Assembly: GCA_903952435.1 (NCBI GenBank)
Contig: CAJBFN010000002.1
Location: 62,001 to 126,000, forward strand
Reading direction: 5' to 3'
Length of the DNA: 64,000 bases
From: an uncultured bacterium
GTDB lineage: Bacteria > Patescibacteriota > Saccharimonadia > Saccharimonadales > Saccharimonadaceae
This document shows positions 34,797 to 43,189 of the stretch, one piece after another. The position numbers and the translations under genes are program-made. Under the pieces are notes generated by a model. The model was not told the origin of the DNA. It made no database searches and saw nothing but the letters and a program-made list of their open reading frames with translations. The stretch's first letter is position 1. The number at the start of each line of letters is the position of its first letter.

Positions 34797-35300
34797 ATGA
34801 CGTTTTTTTGGATTTGTTTGGCGGTTTTCCTGGTTTTTGGGCTAGTTGTCTTTCGTGGATCACCATATGTGCCAAGTCAAAAAAAATATATTCGTCAGGC
34901 ATTTACGGATCTTTATAAAATAACATCAAAAGATGTGCTGATAGATATTGGCAGTGGTGACGGTGTGGTTTTGCGTGAAGCGTCCAAATTAGGCGCCAGA
35001 TCGATTGGTTATGAAATTAACCCATTACTGGTGTTTATTTCGCGATTTTTATCGTTTAAAAATAAAAAAATTACGGTTCATTTGGCTGATTTTTGGTCGG
35101 CAAAAATCCCCGATGATACGACGATTATTTATGTTTTTTCGGTCACTCGGGATATAAAAAACATTACTAGGCGATTGCGAAAAGAGGTAAATCGTATAGG
35201 ACATTCAGTTTACCTACTGAGCTTTGCTGGTGATTTTACAGATTTAAAACTAGTCAAAAAGAATCAATCGTACAGATTATATTTAATCAATAAAATCTAG
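34797..35300 (+). CDS. Membrane-anchored class I SAM methyltransferase-like protein
   Basis: 167 aa. An N-terminal membrane helix (WICLAVFLVFGLVVF) is followed by a small Rossmann domain with SAM motif I, VLIDIGSGDGVVLREASKLGARSIGYEINP. The acidic end of strand 2 is also present (YEINP). It is shorter than a typical enzyme domain and ends after about strand 6. Substrate is unknown. It begins immediately at the end of xseB, so it is part of the same operon. Confidence 0.7.
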   Translation: MTFFWICLAVFLVFGLVVFRGSPYVPSQKKYIRQAFTDLYKITSKDVLIDIGSGDGVVLREASKLGARSIGYEINPLLVFISRFLSFKNKKITVHLADFWSAKIPDDTTIIYVFSVTRDIKNITRRLRKEVNRIGHSVYLLSFAGDFTDLKLVKKNQSYRLYLINKI

Positions 35301-35319
35301 CGTGTTACAATAATATTAT

Positions 35320-36045
35320 ATGGATGAGGCGAAGCAGGGTAGTGATCAGGTTTTTGATGGTTTATCATCGATTTCGGCGGCCGCTCATGAGCTAAAATCG
35401 CCCTTAGTCTTGGTCAGGCAATTATCCTTGATGCTTGAAAATGCTGAAGTTTCGGAAACTGAAAAACACAGAATGTTGCGCCAAATTGTTTTAACTAGCG
35501 AGCAGGCTTTGCGTTTAACTAATGATTTAACAAAAGTTGCCAGATTATCCGATGCTATGTTTGATATCGAGCCAATCAACCCGACGCAATTATGTAAAGA
35601 CATAGTTTGTGAGTTACGACCGATTTTGCAGGCCAATAATCTTGATATTAAATTAAAATCCTGCAAGCATCCGCTTTTGCTGGTGGCTAATCGTGATTTG
35701 CTTCGACGAATAATTATGAATTTTAGTGATAATGCGATCAATTATGCCGGCAGCGATGCGGCTGTCGAGATTCAGATAAAAGCTTTGAGTGCTGGCAAAA
35801 TAATTAGACTTGGAGTTCGCGATTATGGCCCAGCTTTGTCTAGTGATTTGTGGCGATCGCTGCGCGGTCGGTTATTAAAATCTAGTGTGCCGATTAATTC
35901 TAGGCCGCAAAGCAGTGGGCTAGGTTTGTATATCGCCAGTCAATTTGCTGAGGCTATGAATGGCAAGATTGGCGCTATAAAACATCGAGACGGCGCAACT
36001 TTTTATGTTGATTTGCAGGCTTCGTCACAACTTAGTTTATTATGA
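35320..36045 (+). CDS. Soluble histidine kinase
   Basis: 241 aa, only a DHp and an ATPase domain. The H-box is at His-23 (AAHELKSPL), the N-box is IIMNFSDNAINYA and the G2-type box is SSGLGLYIASQF. The usual G1 DxGxG is weak (VRDYGPALS). There is no membrane helix and no sensor domain, so input must come through a partner. A TACAAT ends 9 nt before the ATG. It overlaps the downstream response regulator by 4 nt (ATGA), marking them as a cognate pair. Confidence 0.88.
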   Translation: MDEAKQGSDQVFDGLSSISAAAHELKSPLVLVRQLSLMLENAEVSETEKHRMLRQIVLTSEQALRLTNDLTKVARLSDAMFDIEPINPTQLCKDIVCELRPILQANNLDIKLKSCKHPLLLVANRDLLRRIIMNFSDNAINYAGSDAAVEIQIKALSAGKIIRLGVRDYGPALSSDLWRSLRGRLLKSSVPINSRPQSSGLGLYIASQFAEAMNGKIGAIKHRDGATFYVDLQASSQLSLL

Positions 36046-36404
36046 AATCAGTTTTAATTGTTGAAGACGATAAGTGGCTGGCTGAAAATTATTCCAGAGT
36101 CTTAACCGGCGCCGGTTATAAAACAACCGTTGCATTAAACGCGCTAGACGCGATTGACGCGGTTGATGATCAAATGCCTGACGCTATTATTCTAGATGTT
36201 TTATTGACTGGCAGCACGGCTTTTGCATTTTTGAATGAGCTTCAGTCTTATGGCGATACTGGTGTTATACCGATCATATTGTGTACTAGTTTGGCTAGCG
36301 AATTGTCGCTAGAAAATTTAGCACCTTATGGCGTAAAGCAGATAATAGACAAGACTATTATGACGCCGGATGATCTAGTAGTGGCATTATCGAGAGTGTT
36401 GTAA
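36042..36404 (+). CDS. Response regulator receiver protein
   Basis: 120 aa receiver domain with the acidic pocket EDD at 8-10 and phospho-acceptor Asp-52 (AIILDVLL). The conserved Ser/Thr is in LCTSLAS and the conserved Lys in IIDKTIM. It has no output domain. It overlaps the kinase by 4 nt and recO by 1 nt, so the two-component pair is embedded in a DNA-repair operon. Confidence 0.88.
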   Translation: MKSVLIVEDDKWLAENYSRVLTGAGYKTTVALNALDAIDAVDDQMPDAIILDVLLTGSTAFAFLNELQSYGDTGVIPIILCTSLASELSLENLAPYGVKQIIDKTIMTPDDLVVALSRVL

Positions 36405-37084
36405 TGAAAACAACTAAAATCCAAGCGATAGTTTTGCGTCGAACTAATTATGGCGAAACTGATCGGATACTTCAATTGATGACGCCAATTGGTAAAATGA
36501 GCGTTATGGCACGTGGCGTCAGAAAAGAGAAAAGTAAACTAGCCGGTGGTATTGAATTGTTTGCTGTCTGCGATGTTGTTATAGGCGAGGGTAAGGGTGA
36601 TTTAGGCGTTTTAACTTCGTCTAGGTTAATTAAATTTTATAAAAATATAATGAGCGACTATGATCGAATGCAATTTGCATACTTAGTAACTAAGTTAGTT
36701 TCTGGTGCTAGCGAAATGGTTGATGGTGTAGATTGGTATGATGTTTTGGCGGAAGTTTTGGCTGGGCTGGACACAGTTACGATACCACTTAGTCTGATAC
36801 AAACTTGGTTTTACTTGCACTATGCGGAAGTTTTAGGGCACGGTTTAAGCTTGCAGTATGATGTCGATGGTAATAAATTATCTGCGGATAATAAATATCA
36901 GTATTCAGATGAGGACAAGGGTTTGAGGTTGGCTGAGAATGGTGATATTGGCTCTGACCAAATAAAATTATTAAGATTAATTGAGTCAAGATCATTAAAA
37001 GTTTTGGTTCAAGTCGGGGGCATAAATGATATTTTGCCTGATTGTTTAATGGTCGCTAGACGGCACGCCGCGATTAGGGCTTAG
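36404..37084 (+). CDS. recO: DNA repair protein RecO
   Basis: RecO mediates RecA loading on SSB-coated DNA with RecR. The N-terminal OB fold is typical: KIQAIVLRRTNYGETDRILQLMTPIGKMSVMARGVRKEKSKLAGGIELFAVCDVVIGEGKGDLGVLTSSRLI. The helical C-terminal domain lacks visible zinc-binding cysteines. 226 aa. It overlaps the upstream regulator by 1 nt and closes the xseA-to-recO operon. Confidence 0.92.
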   Translation: MKTTKIQAIVLRRTNYGETDRILQLMTPIGKMSVMARGVRKEKSKLAGGIELFAVCDVVIGEGKGDLGVLTSSRLIKFYKNIMSDYDRMQFAYLVTKLVSGASEMVDGVDWYDVLAEVLAGLDTVTIPLSLIQTWFYLHYAEVLGHGLSLQYDVDGNKLSADNKYQYSDEDKGLRLAENGDIGSDQIKLLRLIESRSLKVLVQVGGINDILPDCLMVARRHAAIRA

Positions 37085-37117
37085 AAAAAGAAAAATCCCG
37101 CCACTTTTCGTGGCGGG
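37085..37117 (-). terminator. Terminator of the 37124 gene
   Basis: CCCGCCAC and GTGGCGGG (37097-37117) form an 8-bp stem, followed on the minus strand by ATTTTTCTTTTT. It faces recO, which ends at 37084. Confidence 0.85.
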
Positions 37118-37123
37118 TAGGAG

Positions 37124-37888
37124 TTAAATTTTTGTGAACGTTTTTGATAACCAGTCATCAAATTTGTTTGCGGTTTTACTGATATTGATCAGGCGAGCCC
37201 TAAGACGGATGATTGTATGCGGGCTGCCGGCCATATATTTTGGCTTGCTGCCCCCGCTCCAATCGTCAAAATCAATGTAATAACCACCGATGATTTTTTT
37301 GGCCAAAAAATACCTTTCTTTAGTTTTATTTCCGGTCTTTACCATGATTTTTAATCGATAAAGATCGGTTATTGACAGGTATTTCTCGACTCTACTGTCG
37401 TCATCAAGGCTGTTGCATCCAGAAAGTGCTTGATGTAGCTTTTGTGTCGCTGGCCAAGTCGAACCTTTTTGGTAATTTGCGATCCCTTCAGCCATATCGG
37501 TTTTAATATTGAAGAAGGTGGTACCAAAAGTTCCCCATGCTCTTTTGTCTACGGCTAGCTCTTTTATCATCTGGACTTCGTCCAATGCCAAGTTTGGATT
37601 ATAATATTTAATCCAGTATATGGCATTTTCAAGATGCCAGCGGGCCATTTCTCCTTTATAGAAGTTGTCGCATTTGACCATTTTCTCTTTTATAAAAGTT
37701 AATCTTTTGTAGATTTTTTCTGGCCTAATTGATTCGCGAACTGCTATGCTGAATTCTGACCAAAACATTATATTTGTATCGGCAGAATGGAAGCAAAGGT
37801 TTGCGTCAACTTTCTTGATTAGCCACTTGTACTGCTTTTTTCTAATTTTTAAAGTCATATCGAACATTTCGATATATGGTCCTACCAA
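37124..37888 (-). CDS. Protein of unknown function
   Basis: A ~254 aa protein, rich in Lys, Tyr and Trp, predicted mostly helical, without membrane segments. An internal stretch with regularly spaced aromatic/alanine positions (MARWHLENAIYWIKYYNPNLALDEV, MAEGIANYQKGSTWPATQKLHQAL) suggests a TPR-like alpha solenoid, but I recognise no family. I place the start at a TTG (37888), 8 nt after AGGAGG. The GTG at 37897 would directly abut that Shine-Dalgarno, and the first ATG (37867) is too far away. Monocistronic, with its own terminator, divergent from glyS. Confidence 0.6.
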   Translation of the reverse strand: MVGPYIEMFDMTLKIRKKQYKWLIKKVDANLCFHSADTNIMFWSEFSIAVRESIRPEKIYKRLTFIKEKMVKCDNFYKGEMARWHLENAIYWIKYYNPNLALDEVQMIKELAVDKRAWGTFGTTFFNIKTDMAEGIANYQKGSTWPATQKLHQALSGCNSLDDDSRVEKYLSITDLYRLKIMVKTGNKTKERYFLAKKIIGGYYIDFDDWSGGSKPKYMAGSPHTIIRLRARLINISKTANKFDDWLSKTFTKI

Positions 37889-37976
37889 TTTCAACACCTC
37901 CTAAATGTTTTTTGGAATGTAAAAACTATAACATATTTTATGTAATTCATCAATGCTGTTATAATAGATTTCAACT

Positions 37977-39275
37977 ATGAACGATAAAAATAACAAGAAC
38001 GAAAAAATGGAAGCAATTGTATCTTTGGCAAAGCGTCGAGGGTTTATTTATAACGGCAGTGATATATATGGTGGCCTTAGCGGTACTTGGGACTTTGGTC
38101 CATTAGGCGTGGCACTAAAGCGCAATATCATGAATCTTTGGTGGAAGATGTTTGTGCTGGACCGCGAAGATATGTTTGGTGTTGATGCGGCTATATTAAT
38201 GAACCAGAAAGTCTGGAAGGCGAGTGGCCATGTTGACACATTTAGTGATCCGATGGTCGAGTGCAGTGAGTGTAAGGGCCGTTTTAGGGCTGATCATATA
38301 AAAAATGACACCTGCCCAAATTGCGGCAAAGTCGGCACTATGGGCGAGGCGCGACAATTTAATATGATGTTCAAGACGAATGTCGGGCCGGTTGAAGATG
38401 AAAATAGTGTTAGCTATCTACGCCCAGAAACCGCACAAGGTATTTTTACTAATTATAAAAATATCGTTGATTGTTTTTACCCAGATTTGCCATTTGGTAT
38501 TGCGCAGCAGGGCAAGGCGTTTAGAAACGAGATTAGCCCACGCGATTTTGTGTTTCGGTCACGCGAATTTGAACAAATGGAAATTGAATATTTTGTTGAT
38601 CCTGCTAACTGGGAAGAGTCGTTTGATATGTGGCGAAAATTGGTTTGGGATTGGTGCGAGGCGATCGGTTTGCCACGCGAGTTCGTTCACGAGGATGAGA
38701 TTCCGGCTGATAAATTAGCACATTACAGCAAACGAACAATCGATTTTATGTTTGATTTTCCGATTGGTCGCGAAGAGCTACTAGGTCTTGCTTATCGTAC
38801 TGATTTTGACCTTGGTAATATCCAACGCGAATCTGGCAAAAATATGGACTATATAATTAAAGGTACGAATCAAAAATTAGTTCCTCATGTTATTGAGCCG
38901 TCATTTGGTGTCGAGCGGGCGATTATGGCTGTTTTGTCGACGGCTTATCAGGAAGATGAAGTTAACGGCGAAAAACGAGTTTATTTGAAATTACCCGAGC
39001 ATCTAGCGCCAGTTAAATATGCCGTTTCTCCATTACTAAAAAACAAACCAGAGTTAGTCGCTAAGGCCAGGGAAGTTTATGCGATTCTGAAAAAGAAATT
39101 TGGCGCAGTTATGTGGGATGATAACGGTAATATTGGTAAACGCTATCGTCGACAAGATGAAATTGGTACGCCATATTGTGTTGTAATTGACTTCGATACA
39201 CTTGAGAACGATACAGTGACAATCCGTGATCGTGACAGCACCGAGCAAAAACGTGTAGCTATTAGCGAGCTTTAA
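37977..39275 (+). CDS. glyS: Glycyl-tRNA synthetase, single-chain alpha2 type
   Basis: A 432 aa class II enzyme of the eukaryotic/Gram-positive GlyQS-like type. The early motif is LAKRRGFIYNGSDIYGGLSGTWDFGPLG. A zinc ribbon uses Cys-96, 99, 113 and 116. Motif 2 is GKAFRNEISPRDFVFRSREFEQMEIEYF, and motif 3 is VIEPSFGVERAIMAVL. The C-terminal anticodon-binding domain follows. Its TATAAT at 37960-37965 allows a leader of only about 4 nt. It is followed 8 nt later by a membrane protein gene. Confidence 0.96.
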   Translation: MNDKNNKNEKMEAIVSLAKRRGFIYNGSDIYGGLSGTWDFGPLGVALKRNIMNLWWKMFVLDREDMFGVDAAILMNQKVWKASGHVDTFSDPMVECSECKGRFRADHIKNDTCPNCGKVGTMGEARQFNMMFKTNVGPVEDENSVSYLRPETAQGIFTNYKNIVDCFYPDLPFGIAQQGKAFRNEISPRDFVFRSREFEQMEIEYFVDPANWEESFDMWRKLVWDWCEAIGLPREFVHEDEIPADKLAHYSKRTIDFMFDFPIGREELLGLAYRTDFDLGNIQRESGKNMDYIIKGTNQKLVPHVIEPSFGVERAIMAVLSTAYQEDEVNGEKRVYLKLPEHLAPVKYAVSPLLKNKPELVAKAREVYAILKKKFGAVMWDDNGNIGKRYRRQDEIGTPYCVVIDFDTLENDTVTIRDRDSTEQKRVAISEL

Positions 39276-39283
39276 ACAATAAA

Positions 39284-39874
39284 ATGGTGGGCATGAAAAC
39301 AGTTTTTATTATTCTGAGTAGTTTATTAACTATTATTTCTGCAGTACCTTATCTTTTAAATGTAATTAAAAATAAGACAAAACCAAAAGTAGTAACTTGG
39401 GGCGTTTGGTCATTGTTGACATTTATATCCTTAGTCGCGTCATTTGTCGAAGGCCAATACGCCACTGCTGCACTTTTATTATTTGCCAGCCTAGGCTCTT
39501 TATCGATAGCCATATTGGGTTGGAAAAATGGTAATAAAAAATTTAATATCCTAGATGTTTTATGCCTGATCGGTGTCCTTATTGGCATAATATTATGGAG
39601 CGTTTTTGACTCACCGGTTATCGCTGTCGTAATAATGGTTTCTATTGATTTTATAGGTGGCATTCCGACTACTATTCATTGCTGGAAGTCTCCAGAAGAA
39701 GAGACCGGATCGGCTTTTTTCATGGGCTTTTTAGGCGCGTTATTTACAGTTTTGGTTTTAGATAGTTGGCAAATTACATCATTTCTATTTCCATTGTTTC
39801 TAGTGGCTAATAATTTAAATTTAACTTTAATAATTTTTATCAGGAAAAGGCTGTTATTAAGTAAAAATAAATAA
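39284..39874 (+). CDS. PQ-loop-like membrane protein
   Basis: 196 aa with six or seven membrane helices arranged in two similar halves. ISAVPYLLNVIKNKTKPKVVTWGVWSL and IGGIPTTIHCWKSPEEETGSAFFMGFL each look like a PQ-loop/SemiSWEET repeat, with a Pro in the first helix and a TW or T/S turn. That family transports sugars, amino acids or cystine, or acts as a cargo receptor. The assignment is from pattern only. It may start at 39284 or at the ATG at 39293. Its long terminator overlaps the stop codon. Confidence 0.55.
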   Translation: MVGMKTVFIILSSLLTIISAVPYLLNVIKNKTKPKVVTWGVWSLLTFISLVASFVEGQYATAALLLFASLGSLSIAILGWKNGNKKFNILDVLCLIGVLIGIILWSVFDSPVIAVVIMVSIDFIGGIPTTIHCWKSPEEETGSAFFMGFLGALFTVLVLDSWQITSFLFPLFLVANNLNLTLIIFIRKRLLLSKNK

Positions 39875-39900
39875 ACGCCAGTTTCGGCGTTTATTTATTT
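39865..39900. terminator. Bidirectional terminator
   Basis: A 15-bp stem made of AAATAAATAAACGCC-type arms around an AGTTTC loop. It overlaps the stop of the PQ-loop gene and faces the tiny minus-strand gene. Confidence 0.75.
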
Positions 39901-39903
39901 TAA

Positions 39904-39966
39904 TTACTTTTTAACGACTTTTTTAGGTTTCTTGATGGCTTTTTTCTTGTCTTGTCCTTTTGACAT
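39904..39966 (-). CDS. 20-residue lysine-rich peptide
   Basis: An ATG at 39966 and TAA at 39906-39904 encode a 20 aa peptide starting MSKGQDKKK, of which half is lysine. AGAAAGGAAA precedes the ATG at Shine-Dalgarno distance, and a bidirectional terminator follows immediately. Small proteins beginning M(S/A)KGQDKKK are found in varied bacteria, from memory, which supports a real gene. The function is unknown; nucleic-acid or ribosome binding is plausible from charge. Confidence 0.5.
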   Translation of the reverse strand: MSKGQDKKKAIKKPKKVVKK

Positions 39967-40064
39967 ATTTTTCCTTTCTGGGCCCCACGCCCATTTTCTA
40001 TATTATGCGCTTATGCTTTATTGCGTGCAAGTAAATAATTCAACTCATGCTAAAATGGTTAATA

Positions 40065-40502
40065 ATGATTATTTATTACACAGATGGAAGCTGCAGCCCT
40101 AATCCTGGTCCGGGTGGATTTGCAGTGATAAAAGACGCAAAACCAGTTATTGTAGGCAACGAAGAAATGTCAACTAATATCCGCATGGAGGGCAGGGCGA
40201 TGATAGCCGCCTTAAAAGATGCGGCTGGCCAAGAATGCCAGATTTATAGCGACAGTGAATTTTGGGTTAATGTGATTACTAAATGGGGCAAGTCGTGGGA
40301 AGCTAATGGCTGGAAGAAAAAAGGTGGTGATATTAAAAACCTTGAATTAGTTCAAGAGGCTCATAATTTATACTTGCAATCAAAAGCTGAGTTGGTTTGG
40401 GTGCGTGGTCATGTTGGTAATATCAGTAACGAACTGGCTGATAAATGGGCTAATAAAGCGCGTGAGGGTAAGCTCGACGGTTATTTGGCGGATAATATTT
40501 AA
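40065..40502 (+). CDS. rnhA: Ribonuclease HI
   Basis: It degrades RNA in RNA-DNA hybrids. All four carboxylates are visible when counted from 40065: Asp-7 (YTDGS), Glu-42 (RMEGRAM), Asp-63 (YSDSEF) and Asp-126 (NELADKWAN). His-116 (RGHVG) is also present. 145 aa. I start at 40065 because the RNase H fold begins there, and TAAAAT at 40051-40056 ends 9 nt before it. The upstream in-frame ATG at 40047 would precede the -10. Confidence 0.93.
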   Translation: MIIYYTDGSCSPNPGPGGFAVIKDAKPVIVGNEEMSTNIRMEGRAMIAALKDAAGQECQIYSDSEFWVNVITKWGKSWEANGWKKKGGDIKNLELVQEAHNLYLQSKAELVWVRGHVGNISNELADKWANKAREGKLDGYLADNI

Positions 40503-40523
40503 TTTTTAAAGAAAGAGACATTT

Positions 40524-41501
40524 ATGGAAAAAAATGATGATAAATTTGATATTTTTTTATGGGCTAATAATATCGATGGCGTTAAGAAAGAATTGGATGT
40601 TGAGTTTTTTTTGTTTAACAAACACTACACGCCATACACTACTAGTTTCAGTAGCGAATTGAACTCACAAATAAAACCTTTGTTTTTGTACGACCTAATA
40701 AATTTTGTGAATATGGGCGCTGGTACTGGCTTGTCGGTTCGTGATTTTGAGCTGTCGGAGGGCGAAGATAATGTTTTGTTGCGTACGGATTTAGAAAATG
40801 TAGGTCGGGCCGAAACTTTATTGCATTTAATCGAACATCAACGTAGCGATATTGTCGAGTTTAGTGAATCTGAACACGAGTTCAAGCGTATTAAAGGTAT
40901 TATGGCGCGTTTCACGGATAAGAATAATTCTAAGAAGCCTTTTTATGTAATTAAACAAATATCGCAGGGAAGTGTACTGAAAGGTTCGACGGCTTGGGAA
41001 TTTCGAGACGGTAAATTTGGTGCTTTTCAGGCTGAGGTTGGTATGAAGGTACCGGTAGATAATCAGGTTCTGATTGTTGACGGTAATATATTTGCATTTA
41101 ATGAAGGTAAATTTGAGCGCATCTTTAATTATGACTTTAAAAAGCAGGCTTTGGCTGATAAAAAAGTTGCCGAGATTGAAAAGCAATTTAGGCTAAGTTT
41201 CCCAGATGGTATGGATTTACAATCACTAGTTCGTGAACGTAAAAAAACAGTTAATAAATTGCAAAAAATTGAAGTCGGCGCGATTACCCAGGAACAAGTA
41301 GTTGAATATTCAGATAATATGCAATTGGAATTAATGACCGATGATTCCGGTGCTATTATTATTATGGATGGTAATGATCTGGATACATTTGTTAATTTAA
41401 TTAATGAAGATTATATTACTAGTGAAATTACCGGGCGTCGCTACGAGGTAAAATCAAAGAAATTACTTGACGATCCGGAAGGTGAACCGCCAAGGGGCTA
41501 G
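40524..41501 (+). CDS. DUF4868-like protein (resembles Kiwa KwaB)
   Basis: 325 aa, soluble. Features that recall DUF4868, the domain of the KwaB anti-phage protein, are the segment PVDNQVLIVDGNIFAFNEGKFERIFNYDFKKQALADKKVAEI and the preceding FYVIKQIS strand region. The N-terminal third (FDIFLWANNIDGVKKELDVEFFLF) is compatible with the family. No membrane partner of clear KwaA type is adjacent, though a polytopic protein lies 0.7 kb upstream (39284). A GAAAGAGA Shine-Dalgarno precedes the ATG. A palindromic element and a helicase follow. Family assignment is from memory of the pattern and needs a profile search. Confidence 0.45.
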   Translation: MEKNDDKFDIFLWANNIDGVKKELDVEFFLFNKHYTPYTTSFSSELNSQIKPLFLYDLINFVNMGAGTGLSVRDFELSEGEDNVLLRTDLENVGRAETLLHLIEHQRSDIVEFSESEHEFKRIKGIMARFTDKNNSKKPFYVIKQISQGSVLKGSTAWEFRDGKFGAFQAEVGMKVPVDNQVLIVDGNIFAFNEGKFERIFNYDFKKQALADKKVAEIEKQFRLSFPDGMDLQSLVRERKKTVNKLQKIEVGAITQEQVVEYSDNMQLELMTDDSGAIIIMDGNDLDTFVNLINEDYITSEITGRRYEVKSKKLLDDPEGEPPRG

Positions 41502-41516
41502 AAGGTTGTATCATCG

Positions 41517-41613
41517 GCAATTAATTTGCAAGATAGGGCTTCGCTCCAGTTCTGAACAAGGGCCCCGGCGCCTTGTTAGACTTGGGCTGCAGATTATCTT
41601 GCAAATCAATTGC
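41517..41613. repeat. Palindromic element, copy B (intergenic)
   Basis: The core 41529-41601 is bounded by CAAGATA/TATCTTG. The outer arms extend the inverted repeat to 19 nt (41517-41535 with 41595-41613, 18/19 matching). The conserved internal blocks GGGCTTCGCTC and GGCTGCAGAT, plus a central AACAAGG/CCTTGTT stem, match copies A and C. Read on the minus strand it is open in the same frame used in topA. Confidence 0.88.
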
Positions 41614-41651
41614 GTCGGCTACTCTAACATGATTTATAGACAGATTTAGGT

Positions 41652-41657
41652 TATAAT
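41652..41657 (+). promoter_or_regulatory. -10 box of the helicase gene, near-leaderless
   Basis: TATAAT ends 9 nt before the ATG at 41666; there is no Shine-Dalgarno between them. Confidence 0.5.
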
Positions 41658-41665
41658 TAATTGTA

Positions 41666-43183
41666 ATGAATCAGGGATTGGCGCTCGAGATAATGCTTTC
41701 AGGAGAAAGCGTGCTACTAACTGGCCCAGCAGGGGCTGGCAAGACCTTTGTTTTAAATCAATTTATTCGCTTGTCTAAAAGCGAAGGCAAGCATGTCTCG
41801 GTTACGGCTACGACAGGTCTGGCGGCGACACATTTGGGCGGAACGACTATTCACTCATGGAGCGGAATCGGCATCAATGACAGTCTTGAGCCGGGTTTTG
41901 TTGAGCATATGTCAAAAGGCCGCATTGAAATTATTGCCAAGACTGACACTCTTATTATTGACGAGGTTAGTATGTTGCATGATTATCGCCTTGATATGGT
42001 TGATGAAGTTTGCCGAGCAGTTCGAAAATGTGACGAACCATTTGGTGGCATTCAGGTTATTATGAGTGGTGACTTTTTTCAATTGCCACCAATTAACAGA
42101 GGCGACTCGCGGGCTGGTGGTTTTATAGTCAATAGTAACGTTTGGCAAGAGCTTGATCCAACAATTTGTTATTTAGAAGAACAGCATCGACAAGATGATG
42201 AGGTGTTATTGGATATATTGAATGCTTTGAGGGCGGGCGAGTTAAGACGTAATCATGCCGAGAGTTTGCTAGCCAGAGTCGATGTGCAGCCAGATACTGA
42301 TGAACTACTAACCGAGCTTCATACTGTTAACGTCGATGTCGATCACTTAAATGAAGCAAAACTAGAACTACTAGAAGGTGACGAAGTTTTTTATATACAA
42401 TCTACAAAAGGTGGTAAAAATTACATCGAAAATCTGCAACGATCAGTTTTAGCGCCGGCCACTTTAAGATTAAAAAAAGGCGCATTGGTGATGGCTGTCA
42501 AAAATAGTTTAGATAAAAAATACGTCAATGGCAGTTTGGGGCAGGTGATGGATTTTGAAGCGGGGACTGAATATCCAGTTGTGGAGTTCAAAAATGGCAA
42601 AGTAGTAACTATGTCGCCTGATACCTGGGAGCTGCGAGATGGTGAAAAAAAGCGAGCCAGTATAACCCAAATTCCGTTACGTCTAGCGTGGGCGATTACT
42701 GTTCATAAATCCCAGGGGATGACATTAGATGCCGCTAGGATTGATCTACGTAAAGCTTTTGTTGAAGGTATGGGATATGTGGCACTTAGCCGAGTGAAAA
42801 ATTTGAATAGTTTGTATCTTTCGGGAATAAATCAAATGGCGCTTCGAGTTAGCGAAGATGCTCAAACGATTGATGTTTTGTTGCGAGACAAAGCTGCGCG
42901 TGATAAAAAACGATTTGCGCACCTTGAAGAAAATATTAAAAAACGAAAAACTGAAGTTCCTAAAAAATCTAAAAAAGCTAGCGGCTGGGCTGAAAAGATT
43001 GCCAAGATGCGTGAGACCTACCCTAGTGCCTACAAGCCATGGGAATTGGCGCAAGATTCGTTACTAAAAGAAAAATTTCAAAATGGCGCGACTGTCAAAG
43101 AGCTAAGTAAATTACTAGGTCGTCACGAAGGTTCGATTGTAATGCGTTTGCAAAAGCATTTTGGCGAGGATGCGATACAATAG
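41666..43183 (+). CDS. RecD/Pif1-type DNA helicase
   Basis: A 505 aa SF1B helicase. Walker A is GPAGAGKT (20-27), Walker B LIIDEVSML with Asp-99/Glu-100, motif III VIMSGDFFQLPPI, motif V/VI AWAITVHKSQGMTLDAA and GYVALSRVKNLNSLYL. The order and spacing fit Pif1/RecD-like 5'-3' helicases. The last ~60 residues (PWELAQDSLLKEKFQNGATVKELSKLLGRHEGSIVMRLQK) form an extra helix-turn-helix-like domain that may bind DNA. A near-leaderless promoter lies just after palindromic copy B. The next gene starts 7 nt after its stop. Confidence 0.9.
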   Translation: MNQGLALEIMLSGESVLLTGPAGAGKTFVLNQFIRLSKSEGKHVSVTATTGLAATHLGGTTIHSWSGIGINDSLEPGFVEHMSKGRIEIIAKTDTLIIDEVSMLHDYRLDMVDEVCRAVRKCDEPFGGIQVIMSGDFFQLPPINRGDSRAGGFIVNSNVWQELDPTICYLEEQHRQDDEVLLDILNALRAGELRRNHAESLLARVDVQPDTDELLTELHTVNVDVDHLNEAKLELLEGDEVFYIQSTKGGKNYIENLQRSVLAPATLRLKKGALVMAVKNSLDKKYVNGSLGQVMDFEAGTEYPVVEFKNGKVVTMSPDTWELRDGEKKRASITQIPLRLAWAITVHKSQGMTLDAARIDLRKAFVEGMGYVALSRVKNLNSLYLSGINQMALRVSEDAQTIDVLLRDKAARDKKRFAHLEENIKKRKTEVPKKSKKASGWAEKIAKMRETYPSAYKPWELAQDSLLKEKFQNGATVKELSKLLGRHEGSIVMRLQKHFGEDAIQ

Positions 43184-43189
43184 GTTTAT

